From NCBI RefSeq assembly GCF_012911975.1, contig NZ_SMDQ01000001.1, positions 62,001 to 126,000 on the forward strand: 64,000 nucleotides of DNA, in the 5' to 3' direction. Origin of the DNA: Nodosilinea sp. P-1105. Lineage in GTDB: Bacteria > Cyanobacteriota > Cyanobacteriia > Phormidesmidales > Phormidesmidaceae. The position numbers were made by a program, and so were the translations under genes. A model generated the notes under the pieces. It was not told where the DNA came from. It ran no database searches and saw nothing but the letters and a program-made list of their open reading frames with translations. Below are positions 35,332 to 45,317 of the stretch, in pieces. How positions within the stretch are numbered: position 1 is the stretch's first letter; every line of letters begins with the position of its first letter.

Positions 35332-36735
35332 TTAGGACGACCCGATGCCCAAAATATAGCGGGCTAAGCTGAGATATAGCAGCACCCCCAGCACATCCAC
35401 AACGGTGGTGATAAAGGGTGCCGACATCAAGGCCGGGTCAAAGCCAATGCGCTGGAACAGAATCGGCAGGGCTCCCCCCGTGGTAGACGCCAAAACCGAA
35501 ATGGCGATTAAGCTAATGCCAACGGTGAAGGCTACCTCTGCATTGTCCTGGAGCAAATAGGCCCAACCCATCACCACAACCCCTAGCATAATGCCCAAAA
35601 TCAGACCAGCGATCGCTTCCCGCCAAATCACAGATAGGGCTTGCTTGGTGGTGATGTCTGCGGTGTTGAGACCCCGGATCACCACGGTGGACGATTGAGC
35701 CCCGACATTACCACCGCTGCCAATCAGTAGTGGGATAAAGGCGGCTAGGACCACCACCTGCTGTAGGACATCCTCCTGGCTGCGAATTACGGTGGTGGTC
35801 AAGGTGTTGGTAATCAACAGCACAAACAGCCACACTACTCGTCGCCGGGCAATATTGAACAGGCTGGATTGGAAATAGCTATCTCCGCCTGTCTGGACGC
35901 CCCCCGAGGTATAGATATCTTCGGTGGTTTCAGCCTCGATCACGTCGATCAAGTCGTCAATGGTGATGATGCCCACCAGTCGATTTTCAGTATCCACAAC
36001 AGGGACGGCCAAAAAGTCGTAGCGCTGCACCAGGCGGGCTACATCTTCCTGGTCGGCGTCGGTGCGTACGGAAATTACCTCTCGGGTCATTAGGTCGCCA
36101 ATGGTTTGCTCGGGGTGCCCGGTGACTAGATGTCTTAGGGAGAGAATGCCGGTCAGTCGCCGGGCGGCGTCAGTGACATATAAGTAATAGATGGTTTCGC
36201 TGACAAAGGCGCGACTACGGATATAGTCGAGGGCACGGAGCACGGTCCACTGCTCTTTTAGGGCAATGTACTCGGGGGTCATGATCCGCCCGGCGGTGTC
36301 TGCCCCGTAGCCTAGCAGCAGGGCGGTGGCTTGCCGCTCTTGGGGGCTGAGCTGGGCGACTAAATTGCGCACTACCTTGGCGGGCAATTCGTCAAACAGT
36401 CGCGCCCGATCGTCAGGGGACATTTTGTCCACAATGTCCCGCACGTCCTGGCGCTTAAAGTCTTCGATCAGGGCCTGCTGCACGGTGGAGTCGAGGTTTT
36501 CATAGACTTCGATCGCCTCGCTTTTGGGCAACAGGCGGAAGGCAATGGCTTGCATAGTCTCGGGCAGGCCTTCGATCGCCTCGGCAATGTCAGCAGGCTG
36601 AACGGGCACTAGCAGGACCTTGGCCCCTTGCAGGTTATTTTTTTCCAGCAGCACCTGTAGCTGCGATCGCACCAGATCTTGCAGCTCCCGACGGTCTACC
36701 GCCACCATAGAGGGTATGTTTGGCGCTTCGCTCAA
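35332..36735 (-). CDS. mgtE: Magnesium transporter MgtE
   Basis: About 467 residues from a TTG at 36735; the ATG at 36708 would remove nine residues. Typical MgtE layout: an N-terminal helical superhelix domain (DIAEAIEGLPETMQAIAFRL), two CBS domains (residues about 140-260, with VPVVDTENRLVGIITIDD), a connecting helix and five membrane helices with SGGNVGAQSSTVVIRG, the pore signature. Gates open when internal magnesium is low. No M-box riboswitch is visible upstream. Confidence 0.95.
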   Translation of the reverse strand: MSEAPNIPSMVAVDRRELQDLVRSQLQVLLEKNNLQGAKVLLVPVQPADIAEAIEGLPETMQAIAFRLLPKSEAIEVYENLDSTVQQALIEDFKRQDVRDIVDKMSPDDRARLFDELPAKVVRNLVAQLSPQERQATALLLGYGADTAGRIMTPEYIALKEQWTVLRALDYIRSRAFVSETIYYLYVTDAARRLTGILSLRHLVTGHPEQTIGDLMTREVISVRTDADQEDVARLVQRYDFLAVPVVDTENRLVGIITIDDLIDVIEAETTEDIYTSGGVQTGGDSYFQSSLFNIARRRVVWLFVLLITNTLTTTVIRSQEDVLQQVVVLAAFIPLLIGSGGNVGAQSSTVVIRGLNTADITTKQALSVIWREAIAGLILGIMLGVVVMGWAYLLQDNAEVAFTVGISLIAISVLASTTGGALPILFQRIGFDPALMSAPFITTVVDVLGVLLYLSLARYILGIGSS

Positions 36736-37296
36736 CGCTGGTCCCCTACGCTAAATGTCACTCTAGTCTAGTGGGCCATGGTCTTGGAGAGAAGAGCTAG
36801 CCACAAGATTATTGAGGGTTTTGGTCATGGTGCCTGACAACATTGATAAACTCGTAGGTCCAAAAGTTGGAAAAGATTTTTTAGGAGGTGGTTTTTTGTG
36901 AGGACATTTTGCCCGAGAACAAACCTCAATGCAGGGAAATGTACATTGACCCAATTTATCTTCAGACATGTTCTGAGAGGCTGGAGAACTATTGCAAGGC
37001 CATTGAGGTAAATCCCAAATAGCTAGTACTGCCTGGCAGAAATATGACCACCGTTGCTGAGGGTGTCAGGTGTCGGCATCCCCTCCTGGGAGGGGCAGGG
37101 GTGGGTTACACAGGTATCAGGAGTGGTGGGCCGACTTATGCCTCAGAGTACTAGGCATTGGGTTTACTTACTTCACTACAAGCACCAGGTAAGAGATTCC
37201 CGAAACTATCAAATTTGGTCGGCTGCATCCCGGTTTCGAATGCTCTGCTCAGAATGACAAAATTGACATGACTCCAGTTGTCCTAGCAGGCTTAGG
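36736..37296. other. Gene-poor gap between mgtE and cobU
   Basis: No convincing gene. It holds a pyrimidine-rich repeat piece (CATCCCCTCCTGGGAGGGGCAG, a hairpin at about 37079-37102) and GGGCCGACTTATGCC..AGAGTACTAGG, which resembles the complement of 2990-3010. A 68-residue Cys-containing frame at 36763-36969 on the minus strand is unsupported. Confidence 0.5.
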
Positions 37297-37884
37297 ATGA
37301 GAAGTGTTGCTTTTCTCTCTTTGATCTTGCTGATCAAAAGCACTCTTTACCTGGTTACCGGTCCAGCCCGATCGGGCAAAAGCGAATGGGCCGAGGCCCT
37401 GGCCGCCCAGTTTGGCCAATCTGTGATTTATGTAGCCACCTCTAAGCTGGACCCAGCGGATCAAGAATGGCAACGGCGGATTCAACAACACCGCGATCGC
37501 CGTCCCGAGCACTGGCAATTGTGGGAAGTGCCCCTGGCCCTGCCGGAGGCGATTTTGGCGGCTACGGCCCAGGACTGTTTGCTGGTGGACTCCCTCGGCA
37601 CCTGGTTGGCCAATACCCTAGACCAAGACGACGACACCTGGCGAGGTACGGTGGAGACGCTCCTGGATAGTCTGCAACGCACCCCCAGCCACGTGATTTT
37701 AGTAGCGGAAGAAACCGGCTGGGGGCTGGTACCGGCCTATCCGGTGGGGCGCTTGTTTCGCGATCGCCTGGGGAGTTTAACCCGTCAGGTGGGGGCGATC
37801 GCTGGGTCAGTCTATTTAGTGGTGGCGGGCTATGCGTTGGATGTACGACGTTTGGGTGAAGGGGTGGGGGAGATGGGGAGGTAG
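37297..37884 (+). CDS. cobU: Adenosylcobinamide kinase/guanylyltransferase CobU
   Basis: A 195-residue bifunctional enzyme that phosphorylates adenosylcobinamide and adds GMP in B12 nucleotide-loop assembly. The P-loop is GPARSGKSEWAEALA at residues 20-34, then YVATSKLDPADQEWQ, the nucleotide-binding HRDRRPEHW, and the second part LLVDSLGTWLAN and EETGWGLVPAYPVGRLFRDR. The start ATG gives a hydrophobic leader-like stretch before the P-loop. The 3' end is made of an octameric repeat (GEGVGEMGR) just before the stop. It completes the link to B12 in this region. Confidence 0.9.
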   Translation: MRSVAFLSLILLIKSTLYLVTGPARSGKSEWAEALAAQFGQSVIYVATSKLDPADQEWQRRIQQHRDRRPEHWQLWEVPLALPEAILAATAQDCLLVDSLGTWLANTLDQDDDTWRGTVETLLDSLQRTPSHVILVAEETGWGLVPAYPVGRLFRDRLGSLTRQVGAIAGSVYLVVAGYALDVRRLGEGVGEMGR

Positions 37885-37968
37885 GGGAGATGGGGAGGTA
37901 GGGGAGATGGGGAGATGGGGAGGTAGGGGAGGTAGGGGAGATGGGGAGATGGGGAGATGGGGGAGACG
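37870..37968. repeat. G-rich octameric repeat tract before the MscS gene
   Basis: GGGAGATG and GGGAGGTA units repeated about ten times, running from the cobU end to the MscS start. Same style as at the cas genes and in ligA. Confidence 0.8.
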
Positions 37969-39324
37969 ATGATTCGTGTGCGGTTTAGAGTTATTGGCCT
38001 GGGGCTGGCCTTTCTGGTGGGGCTGTGTTGCGCCCTGGGGCAACCGGCGGTGGTGCTGGGCCAGGACGAGCTGCCGGACCTCTTTCCAGAACCGGCGGAG
38101 GAAGCGGCCCCGGCCCCTAGTCCCCAAGATACCCGAGAGCAATTTTTTGCCGATGTGCTGGTGCGGGGTCGACCGGTGTTGCAGGTGGGTAGCCTGGAGG
38201 GCCTTAGTGCGGTGGATCGAGCCCAGCGGATTAACCGCCGCATTGCAGGGTTGCTAAACCAGCAGGTTACGGAACCGATTGCGGTCAATGTTGATCCTGA
38301 TCAGGAGCTTGCCACTTTGCAGATCAGCAACCGGGTGCTGATGACGGTCACCAGTCAAGACGCCCTGGACTTTGGCACCTCGGTACCGGAGCTGGCCAAG
38401 GGCTGGGCCGAGGATTTGACCCAAGCCATGCAGCAGCCTAATTTAGCGGTGGATGTGGCCCAGCGGTTGCAGGGCACTTCGCGGCTCTTGGTGAATGGCC
38501 TCATTGAGAACCTGCCTTTCTTACTGGGGGCCTTGCTGGTGATGATTCTGACCTGGCTGGTGGCCCTGCTTGTGCGCCATGCAGCTCTACTTTGGGCGGA
38601 GCGCACCGAGGGCGATCGCAATACTGAGCTACTCATTGGCCGCCTCTGCTACGGTGGCGTTTGGGTGTTGGGTAGCATCGTGGCCCTGGGCATTATGGGC
38701 CTTAACTTTACCGCCTTGCTGGGTACCCTGGGGCTTACCAGTGTGGCCATTGGCTTCAGTCTGCGGGACATTTTGAGTAACTATATTTCTGGCGTTATTT
38801 TGCTAGCGGCTCGGCCCTTTCGCATTGGCGATCAAATTGTGGTGCAAACCTATGAAGGCACCATCACCCAAATTCAGCTGCGGGCTACCACCCTGCAAAC
38901 CTACGATGGCCGCCTGATATATATCCCCAACCAGGCGATGTTCCGTAGCAGCATTACCAACAATACGGCCTCACCCGTGCGTCGCAGTTCAGCCATGGTG
39001 GGCATTAGCTACGAGGCGGATATTGAGCAAGCCATGCAGATTATTCAGGCATCTGTGGCCCAGGTGGAGGGGGTAGAGACGGTTCCGTCCCCGCTGGTGC
39101 TGGTGCGAGAACTGGGGCCAAGTACGGTCAACTTAGAAATTTGGTTTTGGGTCAACTCGCGGCGGCAGTCATTTTTAGAGGTGACCTCTAGGGTGCTCAA
39201 GGCGATTAAGTCGGCCCTTGAGGGGGCCAAAATTGATATGCCCACCGAGATCTATACAGTCATATTGCAACCGCATGCTGCCAGTAAGACTGATGAAACC
39301 GCCATATCTTCCGAGTTGCCATAA
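37969..39324 (+). CDS. MscS-type mechanosensitive ion channel
   Basis: About 451 residues from the ATG at 37969 (an earlier in-frame ATG at 37957 belongs to the repeat tract). A cleavable signal-type hydrophobic segment (VIGLGLAFLVGLCCALG) leads to a 120-residue soluble domain, a membrane segment (LLGALLVMILTWLVALLV), and the MscS core with the pore helix LGTLGLTSVAIGFSLRDI. A beta domain and C-terminal domain follow. It releases solutes on hypo-osmotic shock. Periplasmic N-terminal domain is longer than in MscS of E. coli. Confidence 0.85.
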   Translation: MIRVRFRVIGLGLAFLVGLCCALGQPAVVLGQDELPDLFPEPAEEAAPAPSPQDTREQFFADVLVRGRPVLQVGSLEGLSAVDRAQRINRRIAGLLNQQVTEPIAVNVDPDQELATLQISNRVLMTVTSQDALDFGTSVPELAKGWAEDLTQAMQQPNLAVDVAQRLQGTSRLLVNGLIENLPFLLGALLVMILTWLVALLVRHAALLWAERTEGDRNTELLIGRLCYGGVWVLGSIVALGIMGLNFTALLGTLGLTSVAIGFSLRDILSNYISGVILLAARPFRIGDQIVVQTYEGTITQIQLRATTLQTYDGRLIYIPNQAMFRSSITNNTASPVRRSSAMVGISYEADIEQAMQIIQASVAQVEGVETVPSPLVLVRELGPSTVNLEIWFWVNSRRQSFLEVTSRVLKAIKSALEGAKIDMPTEIYTVILQPHAASKTDETAISSELP

Positions 39325-39365
39325 TCTTATAAAGGAATGGACGTTGGTAGCCGTCAAGGTACGAG

Positions 39366-39659
39366 ATGACCTACACCCCAGCCAAAACCCTCACCCTGGA
39401 AGCCTTTCTCGCCCAGTATGGCGATAACCCCCGCTACGAACTGATCGATGGAGAGCTGCGCGACTTGGAACCTACCGGCCCCCATGAGCTAGTGGCTGGC
39501 AAAATTGCCGGGTACTTGTTTGCGGAAATTTTGCGCCTCAACCGACCTTGGACGGTTCCTAAAACCTGCTTAATTCAGCCCCCAGCAGCCATAGTCACGG
39601 CCCTGAGACCAGATGTGGTGGTGCTAGACGAGGCGGCTTTCGGCTGGGAGAGCCGTTAG
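39366..39659 (+). pseudogene. Truncated Uma2-family (DUF820) nuclease gene
   Basis: 97 residues: TLEAFLAQYGDNPRYELIDG and RPDVVVLDEAAFGW follow the Uma2 family, restriction-endonuclease-like proteins of about 190 residues. A stop codon follows immediately, where the strand carrying VVEVVS would normally continue. About half of the family length is missing, so it is probably a remnant. It lies 42 bp after the MscS gene and may be read from the same transcript. Confidence 0.7.
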
Positions 39660-39821
39660 TGTCCCCTACGTTTCCAGAGTTATCGCTCCGGCTGGAGGAT
39701 GTGGGCTAACCAGGGCGATCGCGGCCCCTGAATTCCCTAAAACTGGGCGATTTAATTGACCAACGGCGGAAAATCCCGCATTCTAGAGTTTGGCTGCTGC
39801 CCCGTCCCAAAAGGAGTCCCC

Positions 39822-41531
39822 ATGAGCTATCGGATGGATCGTCGTGCCTATGCAGAGACCTTTGGCCCTACGGTGGGCGATCGCGTTCGCCTGGCTGATA
39901 CGGAGCTAATCATTGAAGTGGAGCAAGACTTCACCACCTATGGCGACGAGGTGAAATTTGGCGGCGGCAAAGTCATCCGCGACGGCATGGGCCAGTCTCC
40001 CATTGGCCGCGAGGCGGGGGCGGTGGATACGGTGATTACCAACGCCCTGATTTTGGACTGGTGGGGCATTGTGAAGGCAGACATTGGCCTCAAAGACGGT
40101 AAGATTCATAAAATTGGTAAAGCGGGTAACCCCTACATTCAAGACAATGTAGACATCATCATTGGCCCTGGCACCGAAGTCGTGGCGGGGGAGGGGATGA
40201 TTGTCACCGCTGGGGGTATCGATAGCCACATTCACTTTATTTGCCCGCAGCAGATTGAAACTGCGATCGCCTCGGGCGTCACCACCATGATCGGCGGCGG
40301 CACCGGCCCGGCCACGGGCACCAACGCCACCACTTGCTCCCCCGGGGCCTGGAACATCTGGCGGATGCTGCAGGCGGCGGATGCTTTTCCGATGAATTTG
40401 GGGTTTCTGGGCAAGGGCAATAGCGCCCAACCCGAGGCCCTGGTGGAGCAGGTAAAGGCTGGGGCCATGGGCTTGAAGCTGCATGAGGACTGGGGCACCA
40501 CCCCGGCGGCGATCGATACCTGTTTGGCGGTGGCCGATGAGTTTGATGTGCAGGTGGCAATCCACACCGACACCCTGAACGAGGCAGGCTTTGTGGAGGA
40601 CACCATTGCTGCCTTTAAAAATCGAGTGATTCACACCTACCATACGGAAGGGGCCGGGGGCGGCCATGCCCCGGACATTATTAAGGTGTGTGGCGAGGCC
40701 AATGTGCTGCCCTCTTCCACTAACCCCACCCGTCCCTATACCCGTAACACTCTGGACGAGCACCTGGACATGCTGATGGTCTGCCACCACCTCAGCCCTA
40801 GCATCCCCGAAGATATTTCCTTCGCCGAATCTCGCATTCGTCGGGAGACCATCGCCGCCGAAGACATTCTCCACGACCTGGGGGCCTTTAGCATGATTGC
40901 TTCCGACTCCCAGGCCATGGGGCGGGTGGGGGAAGTGATTCTGCGCACCTGGCAGACGGCCCACAAAATGAAGCTGCAACGGGGACCGCTGCCGGAGGAT
41001 TCAGAGCGCAACGATAACCACCGGGCCAAGCGCTATGTGGCCAAGTACACCATCAACCCGGCAATCACCCACGGCATTGCCGACCAGGTGGGTTCCCTGG
41101 AGGAGGGCAAGCTGGCGGACATTTGCCTGTGGAAGCCTGCTTTCTTTGGGGTAAAGCCCGAAATTGTGATTAAGGGCGGGGCGATCGCTTGGGCTCAAAT
41201 GGGCGACCCCAATGCCAGCATTCCCACTCCACAGCCGGTGCATATGCGACCGATGTTTGGCAGCTTTGGCGGCGCGATCGCGGCCACATCCCTGACCTTT
41301 GTCTCAAAAGTGGCCCTGGATGCTGGAATTCCGGCTCAAATTGGTTTGACCACTCCGGCGGTAGCCTCTACCAATTGCCGCAACCTCAGCAAAGCTGACA
41401 TGAAACTTAACGACTACCAACCCCGCATTGAGGTGAACTCAGAAACCTACGAGGTGCGGGCCGATGGGGAGTTGCTCACCTGCGAACCGGCTGATGTATT
41501 GCCCATGGCCCAGCGGTACTTTCTTTTCTAG
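39822..41531 (+). CDS. ureC: Urease alpha subunit UreC
   Basis: A 569-residue urease alpha subunit from the ATG at 39822, preceded by an AAAGGAG site. Nickel ligands appear in [23 protein letters not shown] (the carbamylated Lys), [15 protein letters not shown] and [15 protein letters not shown]; the mobile flap is [14 protein letters not shown]. It hydrolyses urea to ammonia and carbamate. The other urease genes are not next to it: upstream is a Uma2 remnant, downstream a TPR remnant. That dispersal is seen in many cyanobacteria. Confidence 0.97.
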   Translation: MSYRMDRRAYAETFGPTVGDRVRLADTELIIEVEQDFTTYGDEVKFGGGKVIRDGMGQSPIGREAGAVDTVITNALILDWWGIVKADIGLKDGKIHKIGKAGNPYIQDNVDIIIGPGTEVVAGEGMIVTAGGIDSHIHFICPQQIETAIASGVTTMIGGGTGPATGTNATTCSPGAWNIWRMLQAADAFPMNLGFLGKGNSAQPEALVEQVKAGAMGLKLHEDWGTTPAAIDTCLAVADEFDVQVAIHTDTLNEAGFVEDTIAAFKNRVIHTYHTEGAGGGHAPDIIKVCGEANVLPSSTNPTRPYTRNTLDEHLDMLMVCHHLSPSIPEDISFAESRIRRETIAAEDILHDLGAFSMIASDSQAMGRVGEVILRTWQTAHKMKLQRGPLPEDSERNDNHRAKRYVAKYTINPAITHGIADQVGSLEEGKLADICLWKPAFFGVKPEIVIKGGAIAWAQMGDPNASIPTPQPVHMRPMFGSFGGAIAATSLTFVSKVALDAGIPAQIGLTTPAVASTNCRNLSKADMKLNDYQPRIEVNSETYEVRADGELLTCEPADVLPMAQRYFLF

Positions 41532-41534
41532 CTT

Positions 41535-41705
41535 TAGTCGGAGATCGGGAGCGTCGGGAAACTGCTCAATGGCTGGCTGGTAGAGGGCAATAGCCTGTTG
41601 GACCGCACCTGACCAACAGGGACCTGGGCGCATCCGGCCAGGGCGGTGGTGGAATCTGGATGGGTCTTGAGAGTGGCATCGTAGCGATCAATGGCGTCCC
41701 TTGCC
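41535..41705 (-). pseudogene. TPR-repeat gene remnant
   Basis: On the minus strand, AIDRYDATLKTHPDSTTALAG reads in one frame, and AVQQAIALYQPAIEQFPDAP in another. These are consecutive tetratricopeptide helices separated by a frameshift near 41630. Outside this the reading is broken, so it is a decayed fragment. The rest of 41706-41839 shows nothing else. Confidence 0.5.
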
Positions 41706-41839
41706 AACTAAGGACTTGCGCTAGCTGGCGTTGGGTTCGCTGCTGATTTCTCGAGGTCAGGTCAGGTAAGATAAACGTGATATAAAAGACTACTTTTTTC
41801 GGCTGTTTCAACTCACCTTTAGGATGCTTTTTTTACTGT

Positions 41840-44149
41840 ATGGCCAAGCGATCGCTAAAGGCCTCCCCCGCCGGGATTCAGCGGGCTAAACGCGCGTTTG
41901 CGCTCAAGGGGTGGACCCAGGACAATTTGGCCGGAGAGGTGAATCTCAAAACCCGGCAGCCAGTCTGGCGATTTTTTACCGGGCAGCCGGTCGATCGGCA
42001 GGTATTTATGGAACTTTGCCAGGTTTTAGATCTGGACTGGCGCGAGATTGCCCTCAACCCGCCCGCCGATTTTTTGGAGCCAGGGGAAGACCTAGAGCCC
42101 CAGCCGATGACGGTGGATGAGCTGGTTGCAGAGGTGCGATCGCAGCACTACGACACTATTCAGCACCAGTGCGGCGTGCTGCAACTGCTCGACATCAGGT
42201 ACCCCGTCAACATTGACGACATCTATGTGGATATCAACATTCTCGAAGCCGTTGCCAACCAGCAGTGTTTGGAGGTGGCTGCCCTCAACAATCTAGACCC
42301 CGCCAACTTTAACCGCATGGGGTTGGGGATCATCGATCAGCCTCAGATCCCCGGCGTGGAAGCGGTCAAAAACTACGGCAAGCTGCGGGTGCTGGGCAAA
42401 CCAGGCGTCGGCAAAACCACCTTTTTGCAGCACCTAGCCGTGCAGTGCAACCAGGGCGAGTTCGCCGCCGATCAAGTGCCCATTTTTATTGCTCTGCGGG
42501 AGTTTGTCGAAACGTCCAAACGCCAGGGTGATTTTAGTTTGTTCAACTACAGTCGCCAAGCCCTTAGCCTCAGCAGCCCCGACCAGCTTGAAACCCTGCT
42601 CACAGAGGGGCGGGTATTGATGCTGATGGACGGCATGGATGAGGTGCTAAATCAGGACATTAACGCCGTTCTGCGAGAAATTCGCAGCTTTTCAGACAAG
42701 TACCATCGCAATCGGTATGTCGTGTCGTGCCGCACGGCAGCGCAAAAGCTGGCTCTGCACGGCTTTACCGATGTGGAAATCGCTCCCTTTAGCGAAGCGC
42801 AGATCACCACCTTTGTCCAAAAGTGGTTTGTGGCCCTGGGCAAAGCCGCCACCCCCCAGGGACAGGCCAAGGCGGCAGAGTTTGTCGAGAAATTAGATCT
42901 GCCCGAAAACTGGCAGTTTCGCCAGCTGGTGGTGACGCCCCTGTTTTTGCACCTGGCTTGCTGGGTGTTTCAGGGGGAGGGGCAGTTCCCCACCAAGCGC
43001 ACAGCGTTTTATAAGCAGGGTCTCGACCTGCTGCTGGGCAAGTGGGATGAGACCAAGGGCGTAGAGCGCGACGACGCCTATCGAGGGTTTTTGCTGCCCC
43101 AAAAAATGCGGCTGCTGAGTCAGCTGGCCGCTGTCACCTTTGAGCAGGGGCAATACTTTTTTGAGCAGCGCACCATCGAGCAATACATCGAAGACTACCT
43201 GCAAAATTTGCCCGGGGCGGGCCTCGAACCCGAAGAACTTCAGCTCGAAAGCGAGGCCATGCTGAAGGCGATCGAGGCCCAGCACGGGCTGCTGATTGAG
43301 CGGGCCCGGGGCATTTTTTCGTTCTCTTATTTAGCGTTTCAAGAATATTTGACCGCCCGCAAAATCGTTGCCACCCATAACCTGCGGGCGCTAGAGCAGG
43401 CTCTGGGAGGGCTGGTCAGCCACATCACCGACCCCCACTGGCACGAGGTGTTTTTGCTCACCGCTGCCATGCTGCGTAGCGCCGACTCGCTGGTGCAGCT
43501 GATGAAGCAGGAGATCGACGCCCTAGTAGCCCAGGACCCGCACCTGCAAGATTTTTTGCGGTGGGCCAGCGAGAAATCCCAGACCATTCCCCCCGATCCC
43601 AAGCTGGCCACCACCCGCGCCTTTTACCTGGCCCTGGCCCAAAGCACCCACACCGCCGACCAGTTTGCCCTGGCCAGTACCCTCGACCAGGGTATCTTTC
43701 TCGATGCGGCGCTGGAAAATTTGCTGATGGAGTTTGCCAGTGACCACAGCCAAGATTTTGCCTACGCCCATGCCTGTAGCGAAGCCCTCAAGAACATTCT
43801 GGTGATGGTGCTTGATGCAGGGTTTTACAAGTCGCTACAGCAAATTAAAGACCAGCTGCCCGCCTCTAACCAACACCAGGAGCGGCTGCAAGCCTGGTGG
43901 CAAGACAACTACTCGACCTGGGTTGAACAGCTCAAAAGCACTATTATTCACTACCGCAATATTCACCACCCCTGGCAGTTTAGCCCCGAGCAAGAGCAGG
44001 TGCTCAAGCGCTACTACGACGCCAACCAGCTGCTGGTGGATTGCCTCAACAGCAACTGCGAAGTGACCGAAACCATTCGCCAGGAAATTGAAGCCACGCT
44101 GCTGCTGCCCCAGAAAGAACTGGAGGAGCGGGAATGGCAGGGCAATTGA
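41840..44149 (+). CDS. NACHT-family STAND ATPase with N-terminal helix-turn-helix-like domain
   Basis: A 769-residue protein. The first 80 residues read as a helix-turn-helix (GWTQDNLAGEVNLKTRQPVW). A NACHT domain follows: Walker A LGKPGVGKTTFLQHLAV (about residue 190), the strand with VPIFIALREFVE, Walker B VLMLMDGMDEVL, and the sensor YVVSCRTAAQK. The C-terminal 350 residues are helical with VFLLTAAMLRSA and, at the end, LKRYYDANQLLVDCLNS, typical of the C-terminal helical domain of cyanobacterial NACHT proteins. Some bacterial NACHT proteins defend against phages. This one has no recognised toxic effector domain. Confidence 0.85.
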   Translation: MAKRSLKASPAGIQRAKRAFALKGWTQDNLAGEVNLKTRQPVWRFFTGQPVDRQVFMELCQVLDLDWREIALNPPADFLEPGEDLEPQPMTVDELVAEVRSQHYDTIQHQCGVLQLLDIRYPVNIDDIYVDINILEAVANQQCLEVAALNNLDPANFNRMGLGIIDQPQIPGVEAVKNYGKLRVLGKPGVGKTTFLQHLAVQCNQGEFAADQVPIFIALREFVETSKRQGDFSLFNYSRQALSLSSPDQLETLLTEGRVLMLMDGMDEVLNQDINAVLREIRSFSDKYHRNRYVVSCRTAAQKLALHGFTDVEIAPFSEAQITTFVQKWFVALGKAATPQGQAKAAEFVEKLDLPENWQFRQLVVTPLFLHLACWVFQGEGQFPTKRTAFYKQGLDLLLGKWDETKGVERDDAYRGFLLPQKMRLLSQLAAVTFEQGQYFFEQRTIEQYIEDYLQNLPGAGLEPEELQLESEAMLKAIEAQHGLLIERARGIFSFSYLAFQEYLTARKIVATHNLRALEQALGGLVSHITDPHWHEVFLLTAAMLRSADSLVQLMKQEIDALVAQDPHLQDFLRWASEKSQTIPPDPKLATTRAFYLALAQSTHTADQFALASTLDQGIFLDAALENLLMEFASDHSQDFAYAHACSEALKNILVMVLDAGFYKSLQQIKDQLPASNQHQERLQAWWQDNYSTWVEQLKSTIIHYRNIHHPWQFSPEQEQVLKRYYDANQLLVDCLNSNCEVTETIRQEIEATLLLPQKELEEREWQGN

Positions 44150-44392
44150 GAAAAATTGCTGGGCTACCGATACCTCGTAGGGGCGAAAGTCCGGGCTGAG
44201 TGCGTCACGCTGAGCGATGACGCACCCTACCATATTCAGGCGTTTTACTGACTTCAGTATTTGAATCAGCTATTTCTGTACCTAAACCAACCCGAGGCGT
44301 ACTGAATTTTGCATTGGGCCAATGGGGTCAACCAATTTAATCAAGTAATCAAGCGCCCCTCTATTACCGTGACAAATTATGGAGATTGTCTT

Positions 44393-44602
44393 ATGAATAA
44401 AGGATTGATCGGATCGCCCAGCTTTTGCCCTGCCCAACACGTTAGTTTTTTGGGTGGCGAAGGTTCTGTAACAAGCTTCAAGTATGAAGCTGAAACTTGG
44501 TTCTACATTATTGAAATGATGCCGGGGCCAGAACCAGACTTTGGCAGAGTTGGTGGAGAGACTGCCATATTGCTGAGCGAGGCCGACTTACATGCGGTAT
44601 GA
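44393..44602 (+). CDS. Small conserved hypothetical protein, overlapping crtW
   Basis: A 69-residue protein from the ATG at 44393. The pattern VTSFKYEAETWFYIIEMM and GPEPDFGRVGGETAILLSEA is familiar from unnamed short cyanobacterial proteins with a beta-barrel-like fold. Its stop lies inside the start of the crtW gene (11-bp overlap), so the two are translationally linked. It has no known function. Confidence 0.6.
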   Translation: MNKGLIGSPSFCPAQHVSFLGGEGSVTSFKYEAETWFYIIEMMPGPEPDFGRVGGETAILLSEADLHAV

Positions 44603-45317
44603 CTCGCACCCAGATCCCTTAACAGGGGTTTTAATTGCCTCAGTTATTTTGTTGCTGTGGGTGGTCAGTCTAGGGGCGCTCTTGTGGGTTGACATCGGTC
44701 AGCACAACCTTCTCTGGGTTCTGCCTGCCGTTTTGGGGCGCATTTATATTCAAACTGGTTTATTTATTTTGGCCCATGATGCCATTCACGGGGTGGTCAT
44801 ACCCAGCGATCGCCGTCTGGATCAGGGCGTTGGGCGGTTAGCCGTTACGCTCTATGCTCTATTGCCTTACGAAAAGCTTGCTCTCAACCACTGGAAGCAC
44901 CACCGATATCCTGGTCAAGCCAAAGACCCCGACTTTCACAATGGCACTGATCGCAGCTTTTTCTTTTGGTATTGGAAATTTATGGACGGCTATATAAATG
45001 GCAGGGAAAAGGTTGTCATGCTGTTCAAAATAGCAGCCATAGTTTTAGTAGCTAGTGTTGGGTTTCACATTGTCTTTGCCAATCTATTCCTGTTCTGGCT
45101 ATTGCCGATCGCGCTCAGTTCAATGCAGCTATTCTTTTTCGGCACCTATCTGCCTCATGGCTCAGAGACTGCTGGATGCGACCATCATGCCGTTAGCAGC
45201 AATTATCCGCTGCTTCTTTCACTCTTAACCTGCTATCACTTTGGCTACCATTGGGAGCACCATGAATACCCTGATCTGCCTTGGTATAATTTGCCTTCTG
45301 TACGTCAACATCAATAG
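44592..45317 (+). CDS. crtW: Beta-carotene ketolase CrtW
   Basis: A 241-residue membrane di-iron enzyme of the fatty-acid-desaturase superfamily. The His boxes are HDAIHG (about residue 58), HWKHHRYPGQ and GYHWEHHEYP. The last two and the FFFGTYLPHG segment match CrtW ketolases, which convert beta-carotene to echinenone and canthaxanthin in the thylakoid or plasma membrane. Echinenone is also the chromophore of orange carotenoid protein. It starts with ATG at 44592 within the end of a short ORF. Confidence 0.85.
   Translation: MRYDSHPDPLTGVLIASVILLLWVVSLGALLWVDIGQHNLLWVLPAVLGRIYIQTGLFILAHDAIHGVVIPSDRRLDQGVGRLAVTLYALLPYEKLALNHWKHHRYPGQAKDPDFHNGTDRSFFFWYWKFMDGYINGREKVVMLFKIAAIVLVASVGFHIVFANLFLFWLLPIALSSMQLFFFGTYLPHGSETAGCDHHAVSSNYPLLLSLLTCYHFGYHWEHHEYPDLPWYNLPSVRQHQ

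Noticed and set aside
36763-36969. 68-residue Cys-containing frame on the minus strand
   Set aside because: No recognisable pattern or ribosome-binding site.
36736-37296. Possible magnesium or cobalamin riboswitch for mgtE or cobU
   Set aside because: No M-box or B12-box sequence could be found.
39906-40979. 357-residue minus-strand open frame opposite ureC
   Set aside because: UreC is certain on the other strand; high GC at third positions opens antisense frames.
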